Source: Desulfobacteraceae bacterium (GTDB taxonomy: Bacteria; Desulfobacterota; DSM-4660; Desulfatiglandales; Desulfatiglandaceae). From it: DNA of 48,072 nucleotides. The notes below the pieces were generated by a model. That model was not told the DNA's origin. It ran no database searches and was given only the letters and a program-made list of their open reading frames with translations. The position numbers and the translations under genes were made by a program. Position 1 is the first letter of the stretch; every line of letters begins with the position of its first letter. The stretch lies in NCBI GenBank assembly GCA_016844935.1, contig JAERTK010000083.1, positions 1 to 48,072 of the forward strand. Reading direction: 5' to 3'. Of this stretch, positions 29,056 to 37,697 are shown piece by piece.

Positions 29056-30354
29056 ATGGAGCCGCTAACCATAAATCGAAAAGAGAGCAGATTGAGGGTT
29101 GCTCCGGAATGGGCGGATGTCTGCTTCACCTGCGGCACGTGCGCAGGTGGGTGCCCCGTCACCGGCATCGACGGGATGGACCCCAGAAAGGCTGTTCGAA
29201 TGGCCGCCCTTGGTCTGGACCAGGAGTTGATTGATTCACGCTTTCCCTGGATCTGCACCCTGTGCGGGCGCTGTGAATATGCCTGCCCACAAGGGGTGGA
29301 AATACTGAAAATGATGCGTCGGGCCAGAGGCCTTCGCGAACGGGACAAGGTTCCGGGACCCATTCACAAGGGTGTTGTGATGTGTCTGGAAAGGGGAAAC
29401 AACCTGGGTATTCCCAAGGATGATTTCCTGTTCCTTCTTGCGGATTTGTCCAAAGAAATGGAAGAAGATGAGGAGTTACCGGGTTTTTATGCGCCGGTGG
29501 ATAAAAAAGGCGCCAACATCCTGGTGACCGTCAATTCCAAAGAACCTTTTGGAGAACCGGATGACATGAAGTTCTGGTGGCGTATTTTTTATGCTGCCAG
29601 AGAGGACTGGACCACCACATCCGCCGAATGGGAAGGGGTCAACTGGGGCCTTTTTTCAGGAGATGATGAGTCCATGAAGGAGAGTGTCGCACGAATTGTC
29701 AGGCATTTGGAGGAACTGGAGTGCAATACGCTACTCCTACCCGAATGAGGCCATGCTTACTTCGCGACCAGGCTTGGTCTGCAAACATGGTTTCCGGAAG
29801 TTTTTGAAAAGTACCGAGTTGTCTCTGTCCATGAACTCTTGAAAGAATACATTGAAACCGGACGGATAAAGCTCGATAAGTCCATTCACAAAGAATTGAC
29901 CACAGTTCATGATCCTTGTAATTACGGTCGAAAGAGCATGAAAACATTTGGCGAGGCTTTTTTCGAAGAGCCCCGTTGGATCACCCAGCAGTGTTGTGAG
30001 AATTATGTGGAGATGCACCCGAACCGTATGAACAATTTCTGTTGCGGCGCCGGCGGTGGCGCTTGGGCCATGCCCTATGAAGCAGAGCGGATCTATTACG
30101 GCCGCGTGAAAGCAGCGCAGCTCCAGGATACCAAGGCCGAAATGGTAATTGCGCCCTGTCACAATTGCCGTGATCAAATCATGAAAGGCCTGACCAAAGA
30201 GTTTGATCTCGGGATAGAGACCAAGTATATTTGGGAACTGGTGGCTGATTCTCTGGCGCTTGATCCCTGGAGTGAAGAAGAAATCAAAAAGAGCAATGAG
30301 TTGAAAGACGCTCAGTACGAAAGAGATGAGATTGATTTGGATGAGGGCTGGTAA
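29056..30354 (+). CDS. HdrD/GlpC-like Fe-S oxidoreductase, candidate selenoprotein
   Basis: I annotate one 432-residue protein read through an in-frame TGA at 29746-29748 (codon 231). The N-terminal half has two ferredoxin-type clusters, CFTCGTCAGGCP and CTLCGRCEYACP, as in HdrC. The C-terminal half carries CCG-domain cysteines of HdrD/GlpC (HDPCNYGRKS, CCGAGGG, APCHNC). The TGA falls in LLLPE-x-GHAYFATR, where relatives have Cys (LPECGHA as I recall it), and the frame and homology continue unbroken after it. A hairpin suited to selenocysteine insertion lies 17 bases downstream. GGAGGAGG precedes the ATG. Divergent from the glutaryl-CoA dehydrogenase, it could pass electrons between acyl-CoA oxidation and quinones or thiols. 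The alternative is a nonsense mutation splitting the gene at 29748. Confidence 0.8.
29761..29785 (+). promoter_or_regulatory. Candidate bacterial SECIS hairpin
   Basis: GACCA (29766-29770) pairs with TGGTC (29775-29779) around the loop GGCT. GC/GC extends the stem with a bulged T at 29780, and TT/AA extends it further. The apical loop begins 22 bases after the TGA and starts with two G, as in known bacterial SECIS elements, where a loop guanosine contacts SelB. The fold was made by eye. Confidence 0.55.
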
Positions 30355-30396
30355 GCTGTCCCATCATATTTAAACTGCATGAAACGCTCTATAAAG

Positions 30397-30431
30397 AAAA
30401 AGGCCCCTGTTAAATCGGGGGCCTTTTTTTT
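30397..30431 (+). terminator. Rho-independent terminator
   Basis: AAAAAGGCCCC pairs with GGGGGCCTTTTT around a short loop and runs into eight T. It ends the Fe-S oxidoreductase transcript, and the A-rich 5' side also lets it act for the convergent TusA-like gene. Confidence 0.85.
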
Positions 30432-30488
30432 GAATATTGAAATTTGTTTAACGCTTCATGTTTTGCGGCAGTTCATGCCCAAGAAAGA

Positions 30489-30728
30489 TCATTTGACTTT
30501 CAGATAAAACAGGGATCGTCCGTCTTCGTCCTTTACGCCTAGAAGTTCATTTCCCGTCTTTCTGGCAAATGCAGGGAGGTCGTTTTTGGTCCCCGGATCG
30601 GTGCTGATGACCTCCAGAACCTGGCCCGACTTCATGCTGCCGATTTGCTTTTTGGTTTTGAGAAGCGGCATGGGGCAACTCAGTCCGCTGCAATCCAGTG
30701 TATCGTCCGCTGTGATGTTATCCGTCAT
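30489..30728 (-). CDS. TusA/SirA-family sulfur carrier protein
   Basis: 79 residues with the family hallmark LDCSGLSCPMPLLKTKK; Cys18 in CPMP is the persulfide-carrying residue. The remainder (QVLEVISTDPGTKNDLPAFARKTG) matches the TusA fold. TusA proteins relay sulfur for tRNA thiolation or for dissimilatory sulfur metabolism; in sulfate reducers several copies are common and the exact route here is unknown. An ATG with GGAGGAAAA upstream supports the start. Confidence 0.9.
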   Translation of the reverse strand: MTDNITADDTLDCSGLSCPMPLLKTKKQIGSMKSGQVLEVISTDPGTKNDLPAFARKTGNELLGVKDEDGRSLFYLKVK

Positions 30729-30798
30729 GATTTTTCCTCCAAAATAAGATTTAATGATTCAGTAATAATTGCCGAGCGATTGCCAGCTAATCCGAGTT

Positions 30799-31218
30799 TT
30801 AGCAACCTTCGTCTTCGACAATGACAAAAGCAGGTTTTTTCTTGGGTTTCGGCGTCGGCGGCGAAGTATTGGTAGCGGGTGCTGCAACCGTCTGCTCGGA
30901 ACGGGTGGACGTGTCTGGCATGACCAGGTTTGCGTCCTTTTCCACCTTTTCGGCCAAAGCAAAAATCACGGCTTGATCATAATATGCCCAGGCGGCCACA
31001 GATGAGGGATCCGCCTGAACCGCTTTTCGAAAATATTCTTTCGCGTCCAGGTATTTCCCCCTTTGATACGCTTCCTGACCATGGCGTATCATTTTTGCAC
31101 AGAACGCTTTATCGGTTCCTTTCTGGGATGACTCTTGTGCCGAAATAGCTGGGGGGAGTAGTAGAAACAGTGTTAGTAGAAGACCTGTAAGGGGTGTTGA
31201 AAGAAACATTTTTTTCAT
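30799..31218 (-). CDS. Secreted TPR protein
   Basis: 139 residues. A signal peptide (MKKMFLSTPLTGLLLTLFLLLPPAISA) precedes one clear tetratricopeptide repeat (AYQRGKYLDAKEYFRKAVQADPSSVAAWAYYDQA). A low-complexity Pro/Thr/Lys-rich tail ends in VEDEGC. GGAGG lies before the ATG at 31218. Probably periplasmic; no specific function can be given. Whether it is co-transcribed with the TusA-like gene 70 bases downstream is unclear. Confidence 0.75.
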   Translation of the reverse strand: MKKMFLSTPLTGLLLTLFLLLPPAISAQESSQKGTDKAFCAKMIRHGQEAYQRGKYLDAKEYFRKAVQADPSSVAAWAYYDQAVIFALAEKVEKDANLVMPDTSTRSEQTVAAPATNTSPPTPKPKKKPAFVIVEDEGC

Positions 31219-31415
31219 GGGGACCTCCTTGCCGGTATATTTCAAATGGACGATTTTTTGAAGACCTGTAGAAACTAACAAGCGCAGCGATTTTTGTCAA
31301 TATGGGAAGGACAGTTGATGCAACCCTTTCAGATCTCTTTTCTGCTTGAAGTCCAGAGAGTTTTTCACTATGTCTGAATTTCTCAATGGGTATAGCTCAT
31401 GAAAGGAGATTCTGA

Positions 31416-32876
31416 ATGTCGACCCGATCGGAAAATGGGGTTTCATCCCTCCAATTGATACCTGAGTTGAACGGTCGCCCCGAAAAACTGTCCCACATTC
31501 ATCTGATGGGTGTCTGTGGAACGGGAATGGCCTCGCTCGCGGGAATGCTCAAAGAGCAGGGATATGACGTAACAGGTTCAGACGCGAATGTTTATCCCCC
31601 CATGAGCCTGCTGCTTGAATCTCTCAAAATTCCGGTCTTTGAAGGCTATGGCCCGGGGAATCTGGCGCCTGAGATTGATCTGGTCATCGTGGGAAATGTG
31701 ATTACCAGATTGAACCCTGAGGCCATTGAACTCTCGCGACTCGGGTTGCCGTATCTTTCTTTTCCACAGGCCATCCGGCAGTTTGCCATTGGGGACAAAG
31801 AATCCATTGTCATCAGTGGGACCCATGGAAAGACGACCACATCTTCATTAATTGCCTGGATATTGGAGACGGCCGGGATGGACCCGGGTTTTATGATTGG
31901 CGGCATCCCTGCCAATTTTGAAACGAATTTCAAACTGGGTAAAGGGCCCTATTTTGTCATTGAGGGGGATGAATACGATTCCGCCTTTTTTGACAAAGGG
32001 CCCAAATTTCTTCATTACAACCCCTTATATACCATTTTGACCAGTATCGAGTTCGATCATGCCGATATTTATCGGGATCTGGATCATGTGATCGGGAGCT
32101 TTCGAAAGCTAATGGATTTGATTCCGGCTGAAGGGCACCTGATAGCCAACGGAGACGATGAAACCATTTGCCGTGAAATCAGTCGGTCCCGTTGTCAGGT
32201 TGAAACCTACGGTTTTGGCAGGGATAATCATTGGCGTATTGCGGATATGGATGATTCGGAAAAATTTACCATGGTCAGGGTGCTCCACGGAGGGCACTTG
32301 TCAAAGACCTTCGAAACACCCCTTTTTGGACGTCATAATATCTCCAATTGTTTGTCCGCCGTGGCTTTGGCGCATGTTCTGGGTGTGCCCAACGACACCC
32401 TGTCAAAGGCCTTGAAGACCTTTAAGGGTGTCAAACGGCGTCAGGAGATACTTGGCGAGAAAAGGGGTGTTACGGTTATGGACGATTTTGCCCACCATCC
32501 CACAGCCGTGAGAGAAACCGTCCAGGCTGTGAAACATAAGTACCCCCATCGGCGTCTGGTTGTCGTATTTGAACCCAGAAGCAACTCCAGCCGCCGAAAC
32601 ATATTCCAGGCCAAATACGCCGCGTCCTTTGATGCTGGGGATGTCATGGTGATACGTGAGCCCCCCATGATGGAGAAAATTCCCATGGCGGAACGTTTTT
32701 CAGCCGGGCAACTGGTATCCGATCTTGGGAAGAGGGGACTTGAGGCCCATTGTTTTTCGGATACGGATTTGTTGCTCACATATCTGTTGACCGGGGTCAA
32801 GGCAGGGGATATGGTGCTGATCATGTCCAATGGCGGTTTCGATAACCTGCACCAAAGGCTGCTGGATGCGCTATGA
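31416..32876 (+). CDS. mpl: UDP-MurNAc:L-Ala-gamma-D-Glu-mDAP ligase
   Basis: 486 residues of the Mur ligase family. An N-terminal Rossmann loop (HLMGVCGTGMASLAGML) precedes the ATP-binding motif GTHGKTTT (residues 135-142), EGDEYDSAFFDK, HADIY and the C-terminal ligase domain (DDFAHHPTAVRETV). These features and the length match Mpl, which recycles the murein tripeptide by attaching it to UDP-MurNAc, better than MurC. AAGGAG lies upstream of the ATG. It stands alone, so it is probably transcribed by itself. A perfect palindrome GGGTCATGACCC (32879-32890) follows the stop, but without a T-run. Confidence 0.92.
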   Translation: MSTRSENGVSSLQLIPELNGRPEKLSHIHLMGVCGTGMASLAGMLKEQGYDVTGSDANVYPPMSLLLESLKIPVFEGYGPGNLAPEIDLVIVGNVITRLNPEAIELSRLGLPYLSFPQAIRQFAIGDKESIVISGTHGKTTTSSLIAWILETAGMDPGFMIGGIPANFETNFKLGKGPYFVIEGDEYDSAFFDKGPKFLHYNPLYTILTSIEFDHADIYRDLDHVIGSFRKLMDLIPAEGHLIANGDDETICREISRSRCQVETYGFGRDNHWRIADMDDSEKFTMVRVLHGGHLSKTFETPLFGRHNISNCLSAVALAHVLGVPNDTLSKALKTFKGVKRRQEILGEKRGVTVMDDFAHHPTAVRETVQAVKHKYPHRRLVVVFEPRSNSSRRNIFQAKYAASFDAGDVMVIREPPMMEKIPMAERFSAGQLVSDLGKRGLEAHCFSDTDLLLTYLLTGVKAGDMVLIMSNGGFDNLHQRLLDAL

Positions 32877-33096
32877 AAGGGTCATGACCCCGGCGATCCC
32901 CCCACCACCCTACCCATGACATTTATCCCGTCGTTATTATTCGAGGGTCGTATAAGGGGATTTTCCTGGCAAGACGGCCTGCTCGGGTCTTGGGTGATTC
33001 CCTCCATCCCTCCGCGAACTAAATAACGTGACCTTTTGGTATTGGGTGGTGTATCAAGGGGTATCCAACCTAAACCCAATTTAATAGGGGGAATAC

Positions 33097-33900
33097 ATGA
33101 AAACTGTCATCGGCATTTTATTATTCGGTCTGTTGGGTTTCTTGGGATGTAGCGGCAGTGATGATGGTACAAGCACCCTCACTGCCACCTTCAATGGCGA
33201 AGCAAGCCCGGTGACACCATTTGGTATCATAGACATTCTCGATCCCAGCTATCAATGGACTCCTGTGCCGGGGGCGTCCAGGTATCATTTGCTGGTGCAA
33301 GAAGCGATCGTAGATTCGACCACACAAGATTCGACCGAAACTTACATCATTGATGAATGGTATACTGCAGAGGAAGCGGGGTGTGCATCAGAGGAGGTTT
33401 TATGCACGGTGCATCGTGGTATTGTTACTATTGGCGAGACCACATGGAAGGTACAGACATGCGCGTCCCAGGAATGCGGATTGTGGAGCGAGACTCTGAA
33501 TTACGACGTCAGCCCCACGCCCTTGAGCTCCGAGACTCGTTTCACATTCAATGGTGACGGCACATTCACGGATAATTACACGACGCTAATGTGGACCACG
33601 ACCCGGCACTCCGGCCTGACAACATGGGAAGGTGCTATCAACTTCTGTAATGATCTGGTGCTGCCTGACGGTGGCTATAGTGACTGGCGGCTCCCCACGC
33701 TTTATGAGCTTCACCCATTGACCCTTGAGCAAAATATACTGCCTCAGGATGTTTACCTCTGGACCACTACAGAGGTGTGGGGCCCCGAGGACCCGTCTTT
33801 GACATACGTCGTGTACAGCGATGGATCGAGTAATACATATAAAAAGCATGACGTTAATGACAGCGGGTATGGATTGCCAGTGCGAGGCGGCTATAATTGA
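33097..33900 (+). CDS. DUF1566-domain lipoprotein
   Basis: 267 residues. A lipoprotein signal (FGLLGFLGC, Cys18) is followed by a region resembling a fibronectin-like or sugar-binding sandwich. At about residues 150-265 comes a DUF1566/Lcl-type domain (FTDNYTTLMWTTTR... YSDWRLPTLYELHPL... GYGLPVRGG). Such domains, related to C-type lectin folds, occur in surface proteins of deltaproteobacteria. GGGGGAA precedes the ATG. Likely anchored in the outer membrane; function unknown. The 220 bases after it hold nothing I can assign. Confidence 0.8.
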   Translation: MKTVIGILLFGLLGFLGCSGSDDGTSTLTATFNGEASPVTPFGIIDILDPSYQWTPVPGASRYHLLVQEAIVDSTTQDSTETYIIDEWYTAEEAGCASEEVLCTVHRGIVTIGETTWKVQTCASQECGLWSETLNYDVSPTPLSSETRFTFNGDGTFTDNYTTLMWTTTRHSGLTTWEGAINFCNDLVLPDGGYSDWRLPTLYELHPLTLEQNILPQDVYLWTTTEVWGPEDPSLTYVVYSDGSSNTYKKHDVNDSGYGLPVRGGYN

Positions 33901-34122
33901 TTTGGTTATTCGAGTCATTTGTGAATATGGAAGCAGGAAGGCGGCCGTTCAATTGGGGAAAGTTGGAGGTAAGCTGGGTCCCGGCAATCTGAACTCAATG
34001 CTTTTGAAGTGCAAAGTGGAGAGGCTTCAGGCTTCCGGGTAATTCATTTTAGCAGACACCTCATTGTTGCGCAATTAATGGCATCAGTAACCAAGCTATA
34101 ACAACTTTGAATTGGTAAACAA

Positions 34123-34878
34123 TTGATCTGGCAGTGTTGCATGGATTTTGCCTGTGGAGCGCGCAAGGATCATGCGCGTACTCCTTTTCCGAGACGGGAT
34201 GAACGGCAAATTGACCGATCCCGTTATCTTGTTACATCCCTGGTATTGCTGACGGTCTCCATGACAGGATGCGGTGTGTTCCCAAAGCACCGCAAGGCCC
34301 TGTTAATTTCCGGCCTTTTGTCCATGCCATGTTCCCTGACAACATTCTATTTTGTTCCGGAATACTGGCAGCCCGTCCGCCTGCTTAATTCCCCCCTGGG
34401 CATCGAAGACATCTTTTTTTCCTTTTCAACGGGTATGATGGTTTGGTTTCTCATGGGAGTCCGCCATGGGAACGCTATTTCAGAAACGGGGTGGTCAAAG
34501 GTTTTGCCGCGGTATTTCAAGGTTCTGGCCCTTGGTATCGCAATGATTTTCCTCATGCGGCAAATACCCATAATGGTCATGAGCCAGGCGTTGATCGGAA
34601 TCATCATCATTGGGGTGATCCTTTCCTGGAACCGATGGCGGGCATTGCCGGCAGCTTTGCTTACCGGAGTGATGTTTTCTTTTTTTTATACGCTGTTTCT
34701 GGCGATGATGTTTGTCATTTTCCCGGATTTTTCCATCCAATGGACCCATTCAAACCTTTTAGGATTTTCCATTTTGGGCATTCCTGTTGAAGAGAGCCTC
34801 TGGGCATTCATTTTTGGCGTTTGTTGGGTCATTGTCATGGTGTTTGTATTTAAATTCAAAGATCCCTGTTTCATCTGA
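34123..34878 (+). CDS. Polytopic membrane protein, lycopene-cyclase-domain-like
   Basis: About 250 residues with six or seven hydrophobic helices. The pattern HRKALLISGLLSMP ... FYFVPEYWQPVRLL ... LGIEDIFFSFSTG ... LGIPVEESLWAFIFG resembles the small membrane domains found in CarR/CrtYc-type lycopene cyclases, with acidic residues in the repeated ED and EE motifs. I am not certain of the family and do not claim carotenoid chemistry, since no other carotenoid gene is near. The TTG start and the first about 30 residues look unnatural, with no ribosome site, so the true N-terminus may begin near RYLVTS or have been lost. An IS91-type fragment lies just downstream. Confidence 0.55.
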   Translation: MIWQCCMDFACGARKDHARTPFPRRDERQIDRSRYLVTSLVLLTVSMTGCGVFPKHRKALLISGLLSMPCSLTTFYFVPEYWQPVRLLNSPLGIEDIFFSFSTGMMVWFLMGVRHGNAISETGWSKVLPRYFKVLALGIAMIFLMRQIPIMVMSQALIGIIIIGVILSWNRWRALPAALLTGVMFSFFYTLFLAMMFVIFPDFSIQWTHSNLLGFSILGIPVEESLWAFIFGVCWVIVMVFVFKFKDPCFI

Positions 34879-34890
34879 CCATGAGACTAA

Positions 34891-35067
34891 TTTTCCGAAT
34901 TTGTGGCCTACCTGGACTGTGGCATCCTTCACAATGGCTTTGCAAGGGTCAAATGTGGAGAGTGCGGTCATGAATTCTTGCTGGTATTTTCATGCAAGCG
35001 CCGCCATTTCTGCCCATCTTGCCACCAGAAACGGGTGGCGGCACTCGGGTTTCAATGTATTTTGTAA
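34891..35067 (+). pseudogene. IS91-family transposase zinc-binding remnant
   Basis: The frame reads YLDCGILHNGFARVKC, GECGHEFLLVFSCK, then RRHFCPSCHQKRVA, and stops at 35065. This is the N-terminal zinc-binding domain of IS91/ISCR-type transposases (four pairs of Cys/His ligands). There is no start codon and the catalytic HUH domain is missing, so it is a fragment of a lost element. The remainder of 34879-35331 shows no gene. Confidence 0.75.
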
Positions 35068-35331
35068 GACCTGAATCTTCACTTCAAGCCTTGTAGCAAT
35101 CACCCCACTCTTCGCTTGCTTCAACCGAAACCAAACATCTGGTGATTTGTTTTCTCTTGACCCATAAGCTGATTTTCTCTATGCTCATGGTCGGAAAAAG
35201 CAATGTCTTTTCGGCCCACACATTTTTTGTCAGATCTGAATTTGCCCATGGATTTCTTTCCAATCAGGAGGGTTCAGGTTTCCGTTTACTACGATCACAC
35301 CAGAAAACATTGGGTAAACAGGGGGAAAACG

Positions 35332-36087
35332 ATGATGATTTCGCCGGGACGATTGTTTTTGTGGATATTGTGTATCTCCTTACCAATGACGACTTGTGTT
35401 CTTGCTGCCGAGTCGGAGTTTTCAAAAAATCTATCCATTGCCGAGAGTTCTGAAAATGGGCTGAGAGATCGTATTGTAGCGATGCATTATTTAGGGATAT
35501 CCGGTGAAGTGCAAGCCTTGAAGCCGATGCTCGCAATTCTGATAAACGAGAAGGAAGAAGACGCAATCCGTTGCGGAGCGGTCAGGGCATTGGTTGACCT
35601 GGATCAAGGAAGGCCTCAGGTTCTTTCTGCTTTTGAACAGGTGTATCAGCAACAGGGTGCAGGAGAAAATCTGAGATATACGATCCTGTTTTCCCTGGGC
35701 CGAATGCGAGCCGGGGAATCTCTACCACTTCTTTCCGATGCCCTTTCCGATCCAGATGAAATGATCCGATTCAAGGCTTCCCAGGCCTTGGGACGTGTTG
35801 GAACGGAGGCGTCTACAGCACTGCTTATGAGCCATTTGAATGAAGAACAGGACCGGATGGTTCGTGCTGAAATGGTTCGTGCCTTGGAAGGGACAAAGGA
35901 TGCTGAGGTTAGAAAGAAGCTCATCCAGACACTCCTGACTGATCCATCGTCGCTGGTGCGCTGGAATGCAGCCCTTATGCTGGAAAAACTGGAGCCTTTG
36001 AGTCAGGATACACGTTCCGCCATGGCGCCTGCGTTAAACGATGTTTCCCCTATGGTTCGCAAGACGGTGAAAGGAATACTGCAATGA
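35332..36087 (+). CDS. Secreted HEAT-repeat protein
   Basis: 251 residues. A signal peptide (residues about 1-27, LFLWILCISLPMTTCVLA) precedes five or more HEAT/PBS-lyase-type helical repeats (ALKPMLAILINEKEEDAIRCGAVRAL; PLLSDALSDPDEMIRFKASQALG; VRKKLIQTLLTDPSSLVRWNAALML). This is a protein-protein scaffold. The start at 35332 has AGGGGG upstream. The last four bases overlap the next gene (ATGA), so the two are translationally coupled and the HEAT protein may bind or control the peptidase-like neighbour. Confidence 0.8.
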   Translation: MMISPGRLFLWILCISLPMTTCVLAAESEFSKNLSIAESSENGLRDRIVAMHYLGISGEVQALKPMLAILINEKEEDAIRCGAVRALVDLDQGRPQVLSAFEQVYQQQGAGENLRYTILFSLGRMRAGESLPLLSDALSDPDEMIRFKASQALGRVGTEASTALLMSHLNEEQDRMVRAEMVRALEGTKDAEVRKKLIQTLLTDPSSLVRWNAALMLEKLEPLSQDTRSAMAPALNDVSPMVRKTVKGILQ

Positions 36088-36899
36088 AAAAACTTTATTT
36101 TCTTCTTCTGTTCTTCTGGCTGGGGTTCTTGGGTGCGGAGTGCGCGGCCTTGGAAAAAGGGGCTATGCTGTATCACACCAGCGCCGGTGGTATCATTTAT
36201 GGTAAGACGAACCAATTGGAACTGCCCTGTTCTGTACTGGAGGCCGTACTGGGTCAGTTAAAATCAGGCCACGCGGGTCTTTATATCGGGAACCTTCGTA
36301 TCATTCACGCCGTGCTGGAGGGAGTTGTGGAAACGGATTCGAGGAATTTCATCCCCGTTGATGAAAAGGACGAAGGGGTTGTTTATCTTGGGGCGAAACT
36401 TCCGGTGAATTATGATAGTGCGGAATGGAGTGAGGAAAGAAAGGAGCAGCTCATTCTCATCGCCAAGGAACAGGTTGGGAAAGGCTACGATATCCTTTTC
36501 CAGAGCCAGACCGGTCCCGATTCGGGAGATTTTACCTGTGTAGGTTTTGTGGAATATGTGTACGAGCAGGTAGGCTACACGGTTACCCCCATGGGTTATT
36601 ATAATGGAGGACCGGGAGGAAAAAGTTATACCCAGGTGTACAATTGCGAAGCGACCCTCTGGCAGGACTGGGATGGTGTCAATACGTTTGCCGAGGATGT
36701 CCGGTTTTCCATGTTTAACCATCCCCTCGATTATTGCTGCGGCAGGGAGTTTGAGGGGGGGAAGTATATGTTTTTTCCCTACACCCAATTCCTGCAGGCC
36801 AGTACCATGGCAGTGGAGACCGATATTCCGGTAACAGGCGGAGAAGACTCGGGCGGTGGCAGTGGAGGAGGGTGCTTCATTCGAAGTATTGAGCGTTAA
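36084..36899 (+). CDS. Permuted papain-like (NlpC/P60-superfamily) secreted protein
   Basis: 271 residues with a signal peptide (LYFLLLFFWLGFLGAECA). A histidine in SGHAGLYIG (about residue 63) comes before the cysteine in DFTCVGFVEYVYE (about 153). This His-then-Cys order is that of circularly permuted NlpC/P60 enzymes (YiiX, LRAT type) that act on amides or esters. The C-terminus ends in a glycine/serine linker and GGCFIRSIER, resembling the CFIATAA-type tail motifs of deltaproteobacterial secreted proteins, probably a processing or anchoring signal. It overlaps the HEAT-repeat gene by four bases. The substrate is unknown. Confidence 0.7.
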   Translation: MKKLYFLLLFFWLGFLGAECAALEKGAMLYHTSAGGIIYGKTNQLELPCSVLEAVLGQLKSGHAGLYIGNLRIIHAVLEGVVETDSRNFIPVDEKDEGVVYLGAKLPVNYDSAEWSEERKEQLILIAKEQVGKGYDILFQSQTGPDSGDFTCVGFVEYVYEQVGYTVTPMGYYNGGPGGKSYTQVYNCEATLWQDWDGVNTFAEDVRFSMFNHPLDYCCGREFEGGKYMFFPYTQFLQASTMAVETDIPVTGGEDSGGGSGGGCFIRSIER

Positions 36900-37001
36900 G
36901 CTACTGGGTGAAACAGGCTGTTAAATATCCAGCCGCAGAGTTCCCGGTTTTGGGTTTCCCCTGACCCTCTAACCTTCTAATCCCCTAACCCCTCTTGTTT
37001 T

Positions 37002-37406
37002 TTAGTTCCAAGATCCCGGAAGAATAGTGAAATTGTAAATATCGTTGCCGATCTTTTTCCGGTATCTGTTCCATACAGGGACTATCGCCTTCTGAAATGC
37101 TTCACGCTCTTCCGGGGCTAGATCGATCACTTCAACCCCGTTCTTCTTATAGTATTCATTGATGCTGATATCGCTCTTGGGCAGTTTGCTGTTCAGCTCG
37201 GCATTGACTTTCCGATTGGTGTTAATGGCTACCTTGGCGGTTTCCCTGAAAATCTGCCGGTCCCTGTCGTATAACTCAAATGGCTCTTTTCCAATCAGGT
37301 CCCTTGGATTGTCAATGCCGATCATTTGAAGCTTATTCCCTATCGTTTTGCCAATATTTGGAAGGGCTTCAAGTCGTGATACTGTTTCTCTGTCTGGATT
37401 CTTCAT
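37002..37406 (-). pseudogene. Chimera of HHH protein and TRAP DctP tail
   Basis: 134 residues made of two unrelated pieces. Residues 1-47 (MKNPDRETVSRLEALPNIGK to IGKEPFELYDR) match the start of Cdd1-type helix-hairpin-helix proteins. From about IFRETAKVAINTNRKVNAEL to GVEVIDLAPEEREAFQKAIV and VWNRYRKKIG the sequence is the C-terminal end of a TRAP-transporter DctP solute-binding protein. Neither domain is complete and the DctP signal peptide is missing. The joint is in frame, so a protein could be made, but I think it arose by illegitimate recombination. Its start overlaps the stop of the upstream ORF by one base (TAATG). Confidence 0.6.
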
Positions 37407-37675
37407 TATTTTTCTATTGCCTTTTTTATTTTCAAGGCTGATTGGGGAATATTCAATCCTGCAATATCCACGGAGATATTGGCTTTTTTATAGGATTTGT
37501 TGAAATATGTAATGTCTTCTTTTATTTCATTCAGAAAGAAAGCTCTGCCACTTTTTGTTAGATGTCGTTTCATCGGTTTTGAATCTTTGTCATAGAATGT
37601 AATTCGCTTCAGAATATTTTCTGGGTTGTCATTAAGGGCTCGAAACGTCAACCGAAAATTGACCCCTTGCGACAA
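37406..37675 (-). pseudogene. Truncated unknown ORF starting inside an IS-end repeat
   Basis: 89 codons. The first ten are encoded by the repeated sequence at 37649-37692, including its TTG start. The remainder (ALNDNPENILKRITFYDKDS ... NISVDIAGLNIPQSALKIKK) looks like the C-terminal part of some protein I do not recognise. The upstream part was presumably removed when the IS end was placed here. Confidence 0.4.
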
Positions 37676-37692
37676 CCGAATTTTGACCCCTT
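37649..37692. repeat. Two tandem 20-bp repeats, IS21-like end remnant
   Basis: CAACCGAAAATTGACCCCTT (37649-37668) and CAACCGAATTTTGACCCCTT (37673-37692) are direct repeats with a 24-base period. Multiple short direct repeats at one end are typical of IS21-family elements. No istA/istB gene is present, so this is a leftover end. Confidence 0.5.
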
Positions 37693-37697
37693 ATGAT

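Noticed and set aside
32879..32890. Perfect palindrome after mpl as a terminator
   Set aside because: GGGTCATGACCC has no loop or T-run, so it is unlikely to end transcription.
34123..34878. Carotenoid biosynthesis locus
   Set aside because: Only a weak resemblance to lycopene-cyclase-type membrane domains; no other carotenoid gene nearby.
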